NCBI GenBank assembly: GCA_001972305.1
Contig: BDDD01000115.1
Location: 610,485 to 674,484, forward strand
DNA: 64,000 nucleotides
Source: Cephalotus follicularis
Lineage: Eukaryota; Streptophyta; Magnoliopsida; Oxalidales; Cephalotaceae
Direction of reading: 5' to 3'
Shown here: positions 1-10,373 of the stretch, one piece after another
Layout: each line of letters starts with the position of its first letter
Numbering within the stretch: the first letter of the stretch is position 1
Made by a program: the position numbers and the translations under genes
The notes under the pieces: model-generated
Told to the model about the DNA's origin: nothing
The model's input: the letters and a program-made list of their open reading frames with translations, nothing else
The model's database searches: none

Positions 1-299
1 TATATATATATAGGCCATTCCTCAATTTGGGTTATCCTCTCCAATTGGGACTTATATATATATATATTCATTCATTTCCCCTTTTAAAGCCCAATTGCTA
101 TACATATATATATATATATAATGAGGAGAAAATAATTTCCTAAGCCCAAGGTCATAAATTTATATATATATATACCCAAAATCATAATTTATTTTTCATT
201 AAGGCCCAATTAAATATATATATATATACAGGCCCAGCCCAAAAGGTGGAAAAATAATTATAAAGCCCATTAATAATATTTTATAATATTTAAGGCTCT

Positions 300-1331
300 T
301 ACATTCAATATTCACATCCTTATATATATATATATATTTTAGAGAAGACTCGGAGCAGGAGGTTCAATGTTCACGTTATATATATATATAACAGCCTTCA
401 AAGAAGACTCCCAAGAGAGCAGTCAGAGTATATATATATATATACATGTCCTTAAACCTCTTAACAGCCTTCAAAAAAGACTTCTATATATATATATAGA
501 GCAGGTCCTTGATATAGGACCATAGCTCTCCAATCTTTTATATATATATATACAAAGACTCCCAAGGGAGCAAATGCTGGTTTGCAAACCCATATATATA
601 TATATAACCAGACCTAAAACGTAGCTTGATCTGCGAACACATAAGATATATATATATATAAGTCTTGTTAGCTGAGCGCTTTGATACAAGTGTCCTCACA
701 TATATATATATATAGTTGACCTGGTCTGGAAAATCTCAGACCAGTACGTAATGCTATATATATATATAATAAGAACTTGTCAGATCATACTAAAACTTTG
801 TCAAAGCATATATATATATATAGACCACAGCTCTGCCAGTCTCAAGAAGACTAAATCTTTAATATATATATATATAAGACTCCCATGGGATAATTCAAAG
901 CAGGTCCTTGATACAGTATATATATATATAAAGTCTGAAGCAGACTATAAAGGCTTAAAGCTTTAATACATATATATATATATACTCCCAGCCGATCAGT
1001 AGTCAGAGCATGTCCTTAATACAAGACCATAGCTCCCAAGATCTGCTTCCGTCAGTGCAGGTTCCCGAAGTCTACTTCTATATATATATATACTTGATAC
1101 AGGACTATAGCTCCTGAAATCTGCTTCGGTCATATATATATATATATACAGGATCACAGCTCTCCAAGTCTGAAGAAGCTTTAATATATATATATATATA
1201 GACTACCTCCTCAAAAAGCAAGAGAAGCCCATAAGCCAAATATATATATATATACCTGCTCAAGCAAGATCACATCGTAAATGTTGCTCATCTTTATATA
1301 TATATATAGAATAAGGACCAGGGGGGGCATC
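300..1331 (+). mobile_element. 3' non-coding tail of a Tat-like Gypsy element
   Basis: Between the TA blocks the sequence repeats phrases such as 'aagactcccaagagagcag', 'gcaggtccttgatacag' and 'ctttgatacaagtgtcctc'. These also occur in the post-integrase region of the Gypsy element at 22270-22780 and, inverted, at 59150-59800. It ends in a polypurine run (about 1315-1328, ggaccaggggggg) like that before the 3' LTR at 26071-26088. No protein-coding segment is visible, so only the end of the element is in the window. The first 300 bases are AT-rich and I cannot assign them. Confidence 0.6.
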
Positions 1332-1620
1332 TGATATGAAAAAATTCTTATATATATATATACACTGACACGTGTCAGTTGAAGCCATAAATACATGGGC
1401 AATATATATATATATATGATTATAATGGGGAAATAACTCCTCCATTCAAAAAGAAGGAAACGCCTCCAACCGTTTTTAAGGGACCAATAACCCCCTCCAT
1501 GATGTTCAAAGACAGTTACAGTAGGTACAGTTATAAATACCCCATAGAAAGACTATGAGGGGGTCGAACAACTTACCATATACTAGTTATCATCTATGCT
1601 ATCAACTGACTTAAGTATTA
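1332..1620 (+). repeat. 5' part of a Gypsy 3' LTR
   Basis: It begins TGATATG directly after the polypurine run, the position where a 3' LTR must start. It contains promoter-like 'acagttataaatacccc' (about 1527-1543) and a following 'ctatcaactgacttaag' reminiscent of the R/U5 part of the LTR at 13000. The far end with a CA terminus is not recognisable, so it is probably truncated near 1620. The TA block sites at 1457, 1511 and 1565 are vacant here. Confidence 0.5.
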
Positions 1621-3300
1621 TATATATATATAGAGTAAAAACTCATGAAATTTCGATAGTTTGCTTTTTGTGTATATATATATATATAGAAAACTGAAAT
1701 ACAGTACTTTCTTCGGAGCATCCAACTATATATATATATAATCAAATCCCTACACATGGAGGACTATTGTAAAGTTGATTTATATATATATATAAATTAT
1801 GAAAAGTACGTGTACGATACATTATCGTCATGTTTATATATATATATACTCAAATTTTCTTTGTCTCACCATCTAAATGATGTCAATATATATATATATA
1901 TATCTATAAACTACTTATCATCAATTTAATTACTTATCATCATATATATATATATACAAAGACCCTTAAAACAATGGATAATCTCTTTTTAATACATATA
2001 TATATATATATTACTATGTAAATCGTAACTTTCACGTACATTTTAGCAGGTATATATATATATAAGACTCAAAACTTGGATAAGGAATGTTTGGATATGC
2101 GAAATATATATATATATATGTGAGTCAAAACCATGCAGAAAGAAAAATGACATGATAATATATATATATATATATTGGTTGGGATTAGTCGTCAACATTT
2201 TGGGCTACTATATATATATATATATACGGTGTTTTCAATGCATGTACGCAAGTAGGCCAATAAGCTTATATATATATATAACGACAACGTTGTTTTTAAA
2301 TGCAAGTATGCAATAATGCATATATATATATATAGAAGTGTAGATAGATTGGACTTTGTAAAAACAAACAGCCTTATATATATATATAAAGAAAAATTGG
2401 ATCTACATACAATGAATTTGGTAGCACATATATATATATATAAAAAAAATATTTAATGTACTTGATTGTAACTAACATTTTTTATATATATATATAATCT
2501 GAAATTGCACTTCTCCTTGAAAAGAGAAAAAGTAAGTATATATATATATATCTGATTTTTTTAATTAAAGTACTAATTTGCCTTTTCGTTTATATATATA
2601 TATATTACTATTTTATTCCAATTCTATGAATAAATTTCAATTATTATATATATATATAAATATAAATCACATATAAAATTATCAATTTTATCCTATATTA
2701 TATATATATATATAATATATTTGTATTTTTACGTGAGACTAACCTTTTTTTTTATATATATATATACAAACTAATTGCTTAAATAATTATAGTAATCCAA
2801 ATAAAATATATATATATATACTATATAAAATATACAATGTTAATATATTTGTATTTTTACTATATATATATATATTTTTTTTAATTACAACCCCAAACTA
2901 ATTGCTTAAATAATTATATATATATATATTATGCTATCTTCAACTATATACTTTTACATCAAATGATATATATATATATATAGATGAAATATATCATAAT
3001 TGCTTTTAGTATAGTACAGATTTATATATATATATACAATTAATCTTATATTTTAGCCTTTAATTTTTTTTTTTTTTATATATATATATAATATACAAAA
3101 TGAGAAATAGTCGATGCAAACATGTCATCTTATATATATATATATCATTTATGAATTGAATTTCAATTTTCATTTTCAAATATACTCTTAATAAAATAAT
3201 AAGTTAGTCTTTGGAATTTAAAATATGATAAATAATTCAATTTTTGTTGTAAACTTATGGGATTAACTAATAATTGAAGATTATACTACAAAGAGAGATA
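1621..3300. other. AT-rich stretch without recognisable gene
   Basis: Very AT-rich sequence carrying the TA blocks. 'ttaatatatttgtatttttac' occurs twice near 2715 and 2840, and 'ccaaactaattgcttaaataattat' also occurs twice (about 2766 and 2893), so there is a local duplication of about 127 bp. I see no coding region or RNA gene. Confidence 0.6.
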
Positions 3301-3473
3301 GAGAGAAAGTGAGAGAGAGAATAAGAGATTTTCTTATTATGAATTCTATATATATATATAAACAATACATTCCTATTTATAGGAGTCTAGGGGGTTGTTG
3401 TATATATATATATATGTTGGAATAGTGTTTGGTTGTTGGAATAGTAATTCACTATATATATATATATATTTAC
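3300..3473 (-). repeat. Copia 3' LTR (part)
   Basis: It shares the phrase 'tatttataggag', then 'gttgttg', then 'ggaatagt', then 'tggttgtt.gaatagtaatt.acta' with 8890-8955 at the other side of the coding region. The inner end is set by 'tttaca' followed by 'atactcccacttg', the reverse complement of a polypurine tract. A GA-rich run (3294-3328) lies just outside or inside the left end. Confidence 0.55.
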
Positions 3474-3497
3474 AATACTCCCACTTGAATTTCTATT

Positions 3498-4000
3498 CTA
3501 TATTACTATGACTGCCTCGCTAAAACTTGTTAGGAAAAACTCATTGGGATAAAAACCTTTGCTATATATATATATAACAGTCTCCCGCTGAAACCAAACT
3601 TCACAAGTTCTTGAACTATATATATATATATCTTTAATCTGACGCATCCTAATATCATGTCTGAGCTTCTTATATATATATATAGGTAATGCCTTCGTAA
3701 ATAAATCTGTTAAATTGTCACTTGTATATATATATATAACATCAATATCACCCTTTTTTCTGAAGCTCATGGGTGTAGTATATATATATATAAATATGTT
3801 TCGTTCGATCACCCTTGATATATCCTCCTCTGTATATATATATATAAGCAACATTATCTTCATATATTACAGTGGGATTATTTCTATATATATATATATA
3901 ACATGATTCTCGTATATGTTGAATCATTGATTTCAACCATTATATATATATATATGCTTCATGAATTGCAAGGATCTCTGAATGATTCGAAAAAGTTGTT
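3498..4000 (-). pseudogene. Copia RNase H region
   Basis: The minus strand carries 'IYEDNVA' (RNase H catalytic region), 'GDRTKHI' and 'DNLTDLFTKALP' followed by KKL and a GMR-like 'DIRMRQIKD', the usual C-terminal end of plant Copia polyproteins. Between 'KALP' and 'KKL' exactly four residues read IYIY, where Copia proteins normally also have four residues. The TA block has therefore replaced, not lengthened, the coding sequence. The frame is broken by stops and frame changes and cannot be functional. Confidence 0.7.
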
Positions 4001-4549
4001 GTCATTGTGTGTTTTGTTGATCGCCATGATATAGCAGTGTCACAAAAGTATATATATATATAGGTTTTTGATCTTGCTTTATGTGGATCAGACAAGTATC
4101 CATATATATATATATAAATCAATGTTAATTTTGTTCCCCTTTAATAAAATAGACTATATATATATATATAACGCAGATAGCGCATTATGTGCTTAATCCT
4201 ATTCCAGTGCTATATATATATATAAGAGCTATATCTTGCTAGTAAATTGACAGAGAATGCAATGTATATATATATATAATTTGTAAGATATAATAGTGCT
4301 CTAATTGCGCTAAGATAATATATATATATATAAAGGATTTCTTCTCCTTCTTCTTGAGGACGAAATGGATCATATATATATATATAAGATCAAACTACCA
4401 TTGGAGTGCTTAGAGGATAAGCTTTGTCCATGTTGAATCGACTAAGAACCTTTTCAGTGTATGTGGATTGATTGATGAAGTATATATATATATAGTGCTC
4501 CATCTGTATACCAAGACAAAACTTTGTTTTTCCATATATATATATATAA

Positions 4550-5903
4550 AACTCACATTTTAAATAGGTTACAGTCTTTGTAAGTTCTTATATATATATA
4601 TAAAGATTTAAGTCATCCACATATACTGCAATAATAGCAAATTATATATATATATATTTTATAAAAATACGTGGACATATTTGATCGTTTGTATACTATA
4701 TATATATATAATATTCACTTAGTCGATTGTACCACATTCGACCAGATTGTTATATATATATATACAAACGTTGTAGCTTAATTGAATACATGTCTCGAGA
4801 TTTGTATATATATATATATTTAAATCCATAAAGAATTCTCATATATATGTCACTATCATATATATATATATAGTATGCTATTACTAAGTCCATAAGACGA
4901 GTTTCAAGTCCGTATATATATATATAACTAATTAGGAATCGAAAAGTGAATCCATCCAAAACTGAATATATATATATATAGTAATCAATACCTGGTCTCT
5001 GTGAGAACCCTTGAGCTACATATATATATATATATCTCACAATTTCATTTTTCTCATTTCGTTTTCGAACAAATTATATATATATATAAACAGGGGTTAC
5101 ACCATTTGGTGTTTGAATTATTGGTCCATATATATATATATAGGACAAAGATTGCAATTCTGCTTGTATTGCATCTTTCCATTATATATATATATATCTT
5201 TGTTGACATTGTTCAACACTTTGTGGTTCAGGATCCTATATATATATATAAATATCCAATGCAACGACATAGGCAAATTTGTCATTAACTTATATATATA
5301 TATAATTCCATATTTGTTTATTATGTGCATAATTAATTGAGACTTATATATATATATATCTCACAGCCTCTTCAGGGCTTTGTACTCTCTCTAGAGTCTA
5401 TATATATATATAAAATAACACATTATCTTGTTTTAATGTTGTTTCAGGGTTTTATATATATATATAATTTGCCTTTCATTTTCGTGGTACAATATCTTTA
5501 GCACCATATATATATATATATTTCAACTGTGGTTTAGACTTTAATATATCGATTGAGCTTTATATATATATATATATATCAATTCTTCCTGGAGCATTCA
5601 CAGATGGTATGTAATATATATATATATATTGAGCATCATTAAATGCATCTGGCATTTGATTAGCATATTATATATATATATAATCCTTTGAACTTATAGT
5701 TCACATTCATTTGTACGTGGATTATATATATATATACTTGATGCTTTCCATGAATTTTCATTTTCATTTTTCAATATATATATATATATACCTAACACTG
5801 GGAAAACCAATTCATCAAAGTGACAGTCTGTATATATATATATAAACATGTCGCCTGTTAATGGCTCAAGATACCTTATAATTGTATATATATATATACT
5901 CAC
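4550..5903 (-). pseudogene. Copia reverse transcriptase
   Basis: Readable minus-strand pieces include 'KNENENSWKASS' (start of the RT region), 'VAQGFSQRPGIDY', 'FTFRFLIS', 'LETRLMDLVIAY' and 'DSDIYMRILYGFK'. The catalytic YVDD box is intact at 4612-4623 on the minus strand, between two TA blocks. The domain order and spacing are those of the RVT_2 family. Many blocks overwrite coding bases and several frame changes exist independently of them. Confidence 0.75.
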
Positions 5904-5921
5904 ATAAACTCCAAGTCTGCG

Positions 5922-6450
5922 TTATGGTCCCATCTTACTATATATATATATAGAAATAGGAACATATACTACACATCCAAACACTCTTAAGTGGGATATG
6001 TTTGGTTCTTGACCAAGAACAAGTTGCAATGGAGAATATTTATGATATGCAGTCGGTCTTATACGTATAAGAGCCGCAATATGAAATGTCGCATGTCCCC
6101 AAGCTGAAATGGGTAACTTTGACCTTATCAACAAAGGACGAGCAATCAATTGAATATATATATATATAGATTCGGCTAACCCATTTTGGGTGTGTACGTG
6201 AGGAACAGTATATATATATATAATTCCTATTGCCATGCAATATTCATCAAATGCTTTGGAACTATATATATATATATTATCTAGCCGAATAGACTTTATA
6301 GGATGATCTGGAAATTTATATATATATATATTTATTTGAGCCAATAGTCCTGCAATGCAATATTGCGAGTTATATATATATATACATGCGACCATCTTGT
6401 CGATGCATCTATTAAGACCATGAATATATATATATATATATATGGTGGAT
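5922..6450 (-). pseudogene. Copia integrase core
   Basis: The minus strand reads through 'SIRLDN', 'SKAFDEYCMAIGI', 'VPHVHTQNGLAES' (the segment holding the catalytic Glu), 'LLIRSKLPISAWGHA', 'RPTAYHKYSPLQLVLG' and 'ISHLRVFGCVVYVPI'. This is the conserved Copia integrase tail, and it is best preserved where three consecutive TA sites (5993, 6047, 6101) are vacant. It would join reverse-transcribed element DNA to the host genome. It is interrupted by the overlay and lies between the protease/GAG-pre segment and the RT. Confidence 0.8.
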
Positions 6451-7115
6451 TAATCGGTCCACAAATATCTCCTTGAATTATATATATATATATTGGAGAT
6501 TCTACAACCACTTTTGTTGTAGATGGTTTTAATATATATATATATAGCGAACATTGTCACACCTGGGTGGCCTAGCCGTTCATGCCTATATATATATATA
6601 TTTAAGTCTATGAGTTTTGAATCCACAACATTATGAGATTCAATTGCTCTAATTTTCATAATGTATAGCCCAGAAGAAAACCCATGGAGTTTCTTATATA
6701 TATATATACGGCCGGAAGCATTACCAGTGATATAAAAATATTCTTTGCTATATATATATATAGTTTCAATATGATAACTATTTCGGCGAATATCTTTGAA
6801 ACTATATATATATATACTAGACTTTATTGAATATAAAGCATCTGTGATGCGCATTTTATATATATATATAAACACAAATCTAGCCATCCCAGAACCTTCA
6901 ATTAGGTCTGTATATATATATATAGTTCCAACATTAGCCTTTGCTATTGTTAAATGTGAAAAATTATATATATATATAAGTATTGTGTGTGTCGTTGCAC
7001 TGTCAGCTATGCATATATTATATATATATATAGTCTGATGATCTATAGATAAAAACACACATGTTATTAATATATATATATATATAATATTTAACATCAT
7101 AAGCACTTTATTCAC
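6450..7115 (-). pseudogene. Copia protease and GAG-pre-integrase segment
   Basis: The minus-strand frame contains 'IADSATTHTIL' (the position of the aspartic protease D-S/T-G-type site of Copia, here reading DSA), followed by 'FSHLTIAKANVGTI', 'GKNGEYFYIT'-like spacing near 6730 and 'RHERLGHPGVTM' of the GAG-pre-integrase zinc-binding motif. Apart from IYIY substitutions it stays open for 221 codons, so the overlay itself does not create stops in this frame. Confidence 0.7.
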
Positions 7116-7148
7116 AAGTGATAAACTATATATATATATAACATAACA

Positions 7149-8203
7149 TCAACTGAGATGGAAGTCTTCATCGACAATTATATATATATATATATCGTTT
7201 AGATCAGTTACGAAATCAGTAATGTCCAAATGGGTATATATATATATACCAAAGTCTGATTGCGTAGTTTCCAAAGGGTCACAATGACCTATAAAATTTG
7301 TTTCAATTCGTTTGTCTTTCTCTTTTAGATAAGCTTGATATATATATATATATATATTCGCTATGCGACAAGCACGGTACCAATGACCTTCCATACTATA
7401 TATATATATATTACCCTTTCTATTTTGGGTTTGTTCATAATTACTAGATTTATATATATATATACACTTTTGACGTTGTTTTGTATCAGGATTTTGCCAT
7501 TTCATATATATATATATACGTGGCCCCAAGAAATTTTGATTTCTTCCACTGCCACGTCTATATATATATATACTTCCTCGTCCTCTAAAATGGGACGAAG
7601 TTGCATTTACCTTATATATATATATAGAACCAGTGGGACGATTCTCATGATTTTGCAGGAGTAATTTATATATATATATAGCAATAAGAAGAGATCCAAT
7701 TAGTTCACGATATTTCTTGATATATATATATATATACTATTGTTACAGTAACACATTGGATGCATGAAGTGTTCTATATATATATATAAGCAACATATCC
7801 TCGGTGATAACTTCACCACACATCTTTATATATATATATATATTGAATAACGTGGAATTATATTCTGAAACTGTTTTAAAATTATATATATATATATGTG
7901 ACCAATCATTCAATGCCTTTGGCAGTAGAACAGCTTTCAAGTACTCAAACCTATCATTTAGGTTTTGCCACAGTTCAAGTGGATTTTCAATATATATATA
8001 TATATATTTCAGGCCATCATCAATACGAGTCTTAGGAAAATCAGTATATATATATATACCTCATTTGATACTGCATTATCTTCATCAATTGTGTGCCTTA
8101 TATATATATATATCAAATGCAGTTTCACATCAATTACCCACGATAGATAATTTATATATATATATACAAGAGTAATGAATTTCCGATTTTCAATGTTTGT
8201 CAT
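7149..8203 (-). pseudogene. Copia gag
   Basis: The most likely start is the ATG complementary to 8201-8203, giving MTNIENRKF, typical of plant Copia gag. Downstream are 'YLSWVIDVKLHL', 'RHTIDEDNAVSNE' and, near 7400, the zinc-knuckle half 'MEGHWYRACR' followed at normal spacing by 'QAYLKEKDKRIE'. The first Cys pair of the knuckle coincides with the TA block at 7397 and is lost. At least two further frame changes separate the pieces. Confidence 0.7.
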
Positions 8204-8429
8204 TTTTATATATATATATAAGATAAAAATAAATATCATTTGAGCATAGTAAATAAATAATATATATATATATAAAAAAAATTTGGGACCTCATTGGTGC
8301 AATCATAGGTCACGTATATATATATATAACCACTTGAGCATAATGGGGCTTGCCGAGACACGAATGCCTATATATATATATAAACGAGCAGCTTCCTACC
8401 ACTAAGTCACCACCTCAAGTGATATATAT

Positions 8430-8975
8430 ATATATAAAGATTAAATATATATAGATATATGATAATATCCTTACTTTATATATATATATAATCAAATATT
8501 AAATAATTACAATAATTAAAATTGATCATATATATATATATATAAATATATAAAGCAGTAAACGGGTTCACCTATACATCGTAATATATATATATATAAT
8601 ATTAAATATATAGGTTCCCACTAAGTCTCGGGCGATTCTATATATATATATATACCTCAAGGACAATAAATCATAATAATGTTTCACACCACTATATATA
8701 TATATAGCACATATAAGTAATACATTAAAGTAATAATAGAGACATATATATATATATATAGTCGGTACTCCGTACAAAGGATGAAAACGCGAAATTTTAT
8801 TATATATATATATAATATACGTTTTCACACATAGGCTTATATGTGTATGTATATATATATGTATACATATATTTGAAAGACTAATACATTCTTATTTATA
8901 GGAGTTTAGGAGTTGTCGGAATAGTTTTTGGTTGTTAGAATAGTAATTTACTATTTATGTTGATAATTTTACGAT
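8430..8975 (-). repeat. Copia 5' LTR (approximate)
   Basis: It lies upstream of gag on the minus strand and ends on the right in 'gttgataattttac', matching the end of the left LTR. The inner limit is not visible; the segment 8240-8430 would be leader, but a primer-binding site could not be found and may be overwritten. The low-complexity 'atgtgtatgtatatatatatgtatac' at 8842-8867 is native and not in phase with the 54-bp grid. Confidence 0.45.
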
Positions 8976-10300
8976 AATTTTTAAATTTTTTATTAAAGTC
9001 TTAAAAAATAGATTCATAAATAATTAATGTGACCGAAATTATGTTATATTTTACAGAATAGTCTTTAATAAATGATATCATCTATTCAAACTTTAAAATC
9101 ATATTATAATTCTTAGTTTTCTTCAAAGTAGTTCAGAATGCAACATCAAAGTAGTTCAGAATGCAACATGAAACTTTATTACATCTCATTTTTTGTTTTT
9201 TTTTGTTTTTGTTTTTATTAATAAACTGGTCATCAGTTACACCTTTTTTTTTGTCTTAATTGTCATTTTGTGGTTAAATCGTTCTACAATTTGGTGAAGA
9301 CTAATCTATACTAAAAAAAAAGATGAGAAAATGAAGAATGATGTGATTTTTTTTAATATATTTTTATCGTCCATGTTAACAAATTGAAAGAGGCAAAAAC
9401 AATTTTTTTTTATCTCGTCTTTTTCTCAAAGCTTTAGATTTTATGATTTTTAACGATTAATGCGTAATGCTTATTATAAAATATCCATGTTGATGATTAA
9501 TATTTGATGCTTATTATAAAAGTCCGTCATTTTATTTACGTTTTTAAAACAACAAATTATAGTGTAATCATTAAAAGATTAAAATATTAGAAATTTTAAT
9601 GTTTTATCAATTATGCTCTCACAGTAGCTTCCTAATAAATTAAGTTGTATATTATCAATTTTATATTTTATCCATTATTCTATTAACTTTATATTTTATC
9701 CATTATTGTTACATAAAGTTGTATAACTTTATACTCCTTTTTATTTATCTTTTTTTTGGAAGTAAAATAATATTTTTAGAATATTTTTACTTATCTTTAT
9801 TTAAATATAAAATATCTTTTATTTCAAATAACCCTTTTTTCTCTCTCTTTTTTATATAAAAAAAATAATAGTTTGATCTCAAAATATTTGAAAATTATAA
9901 TCGAATCAATATATACTATTTTGTTTTTCAACACAGTCACGTCGTTTTCTTGATTATTGCCTTTAGAATACTCTAACTTATCTTCATTTGCATATGAAAT
10001 TATCAAATAATAATAGAAATTATATGACCATCCAATGGGTACAAATATATTGAGTTGTTGTATATATTTACGTGTCTAATTTTAGTGTGAGACTTCATCA
10101 GTATTTTATAAAAAATGTTATTAACATATAAGTAACATATCAAAGGTATAAAATATGAAATATCACCTAACTAATAAAAAAATAATTATATCAAATTTTT
10201 AATTTTAATAATTAAATAACATATTATATGTTATAAATTAATTATGCAATATCATATTTTGCTAATAAAATTATTAGAATTTTGTTCAACCTGGTGTTCA
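8976..10300. other. AT-rich intergenic DNA upstream of the P450 gene
   Basis: Very AT-rich, with a short tandem duplication 'caaagtagttcagaatgcaaca' at 9125-9168 and another near 9655-9710 ('ttatattttatccattatt' twice). No open frame resembles a protein, and no RNA gene is seen. The 5' regulatory region of the P450 must lie in its last part. Confidence 0.6.
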
Positions 10301-10309
10301 GCTAGTATC

Positions 10310-10316
10310 TATAAAA
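10310..10316 (+). promoter_or_regulatory. TATA box of the P450 gene
   Basis: TATAAAA followed by GG, 58 bases before the ATG at 10374. That spacing predicts transcription starting near 10340 and a short 5' leader of about 30-35 bases. It is the only good TATA element immediately upstream of the gene. Confidence 0.7.
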
Positions 10317-10373
10317 GGACAAACCTCTTACTTTTTACACACAACCTTAATTCATTCATAGACCATATTCACT

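Larger units (their letters stand above)
1..8814. repeat. (TA)7 blocks on a strict 54-bp grid
   Basis: A block tatatatatatata (14 bases) recurs with starts at 53, 107, 161, 215, then 323 and so on to 8801, always 53+54k; the first 12 bases are the tail of a block that would start at -1. By hand count about 146 of 163 sites are filled. The 40-base spacers are unrelated to each other and read as normal plant DNA, including a Copia element. Vacant sites carry native sequence at 269, 1025, 1457, 1511, 1565, 3185, 3239, 3293, 3509, 3995, 4427, 5993, 6047, 6101, 6641, 7289 and 7937. Because 54 is 18 codons, every frame crossing the region shows IYIY at fixed spacing. The next site (8855) is native. 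This is not a classical satellite or microsatellite; an artificial overlay is the best explanation. Confidence 0.97.
3300..8975 (-). mobile_element. Copia (Ty1) LTR retrotransposon, decayed and overwritten
   Basis: The minus strand shows the Copia order gag (about 8200-7150), protease and GAG-pre-integrase (7115-6450), integrase (6395-5922), RT (about 5900-4550) and RNase H (about 4000-3498). Related sequence flanks the coding part: 'cattcctatttataggagtctaggg' at about 3368 and 'cattcttatttataggagtttagg' at about 8888, each followed by 'gttggaatag'-type sequence and an end near 'ttttac', at about 3473 and 8973. These are the two LTRs, although the outer limits are not precise. The reverse complement of 'atactcccacttgaa' next to the left LTR gives a purine-rich tract, the expected polypurine site. 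TA blocks replace 14 of every 54 bases throughout. Confidence 0.8.

Noticed and set aside
1..8814. CRISPR-like array (short repeat, 40-base unique spacers)
   Set aside because: The repeat is a 14-base self-complementary dinucleotide run, the spacers are continuous plant retroelement sequence, and the genome is a plant; no cas genes.
1..8814. Nucleosome- or helix-phased TA signal, or natural microsatellite expansion
   Set aside because: Natural TA phasing is statistical and never an invariant 14-base block; microsatellite growth adds length and cannot keep a 54-base grid or replace coding bases without shifting frames.
471..8828. Many open frames with repeated IYIY motifs in the first 8.8 kb, as if a repeat-protein family
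   Set aside because: The motif is only the translation of the (TA)7 blocks in whatever frame is read; 54 bases is 18 codons, so the spacing is automatic.
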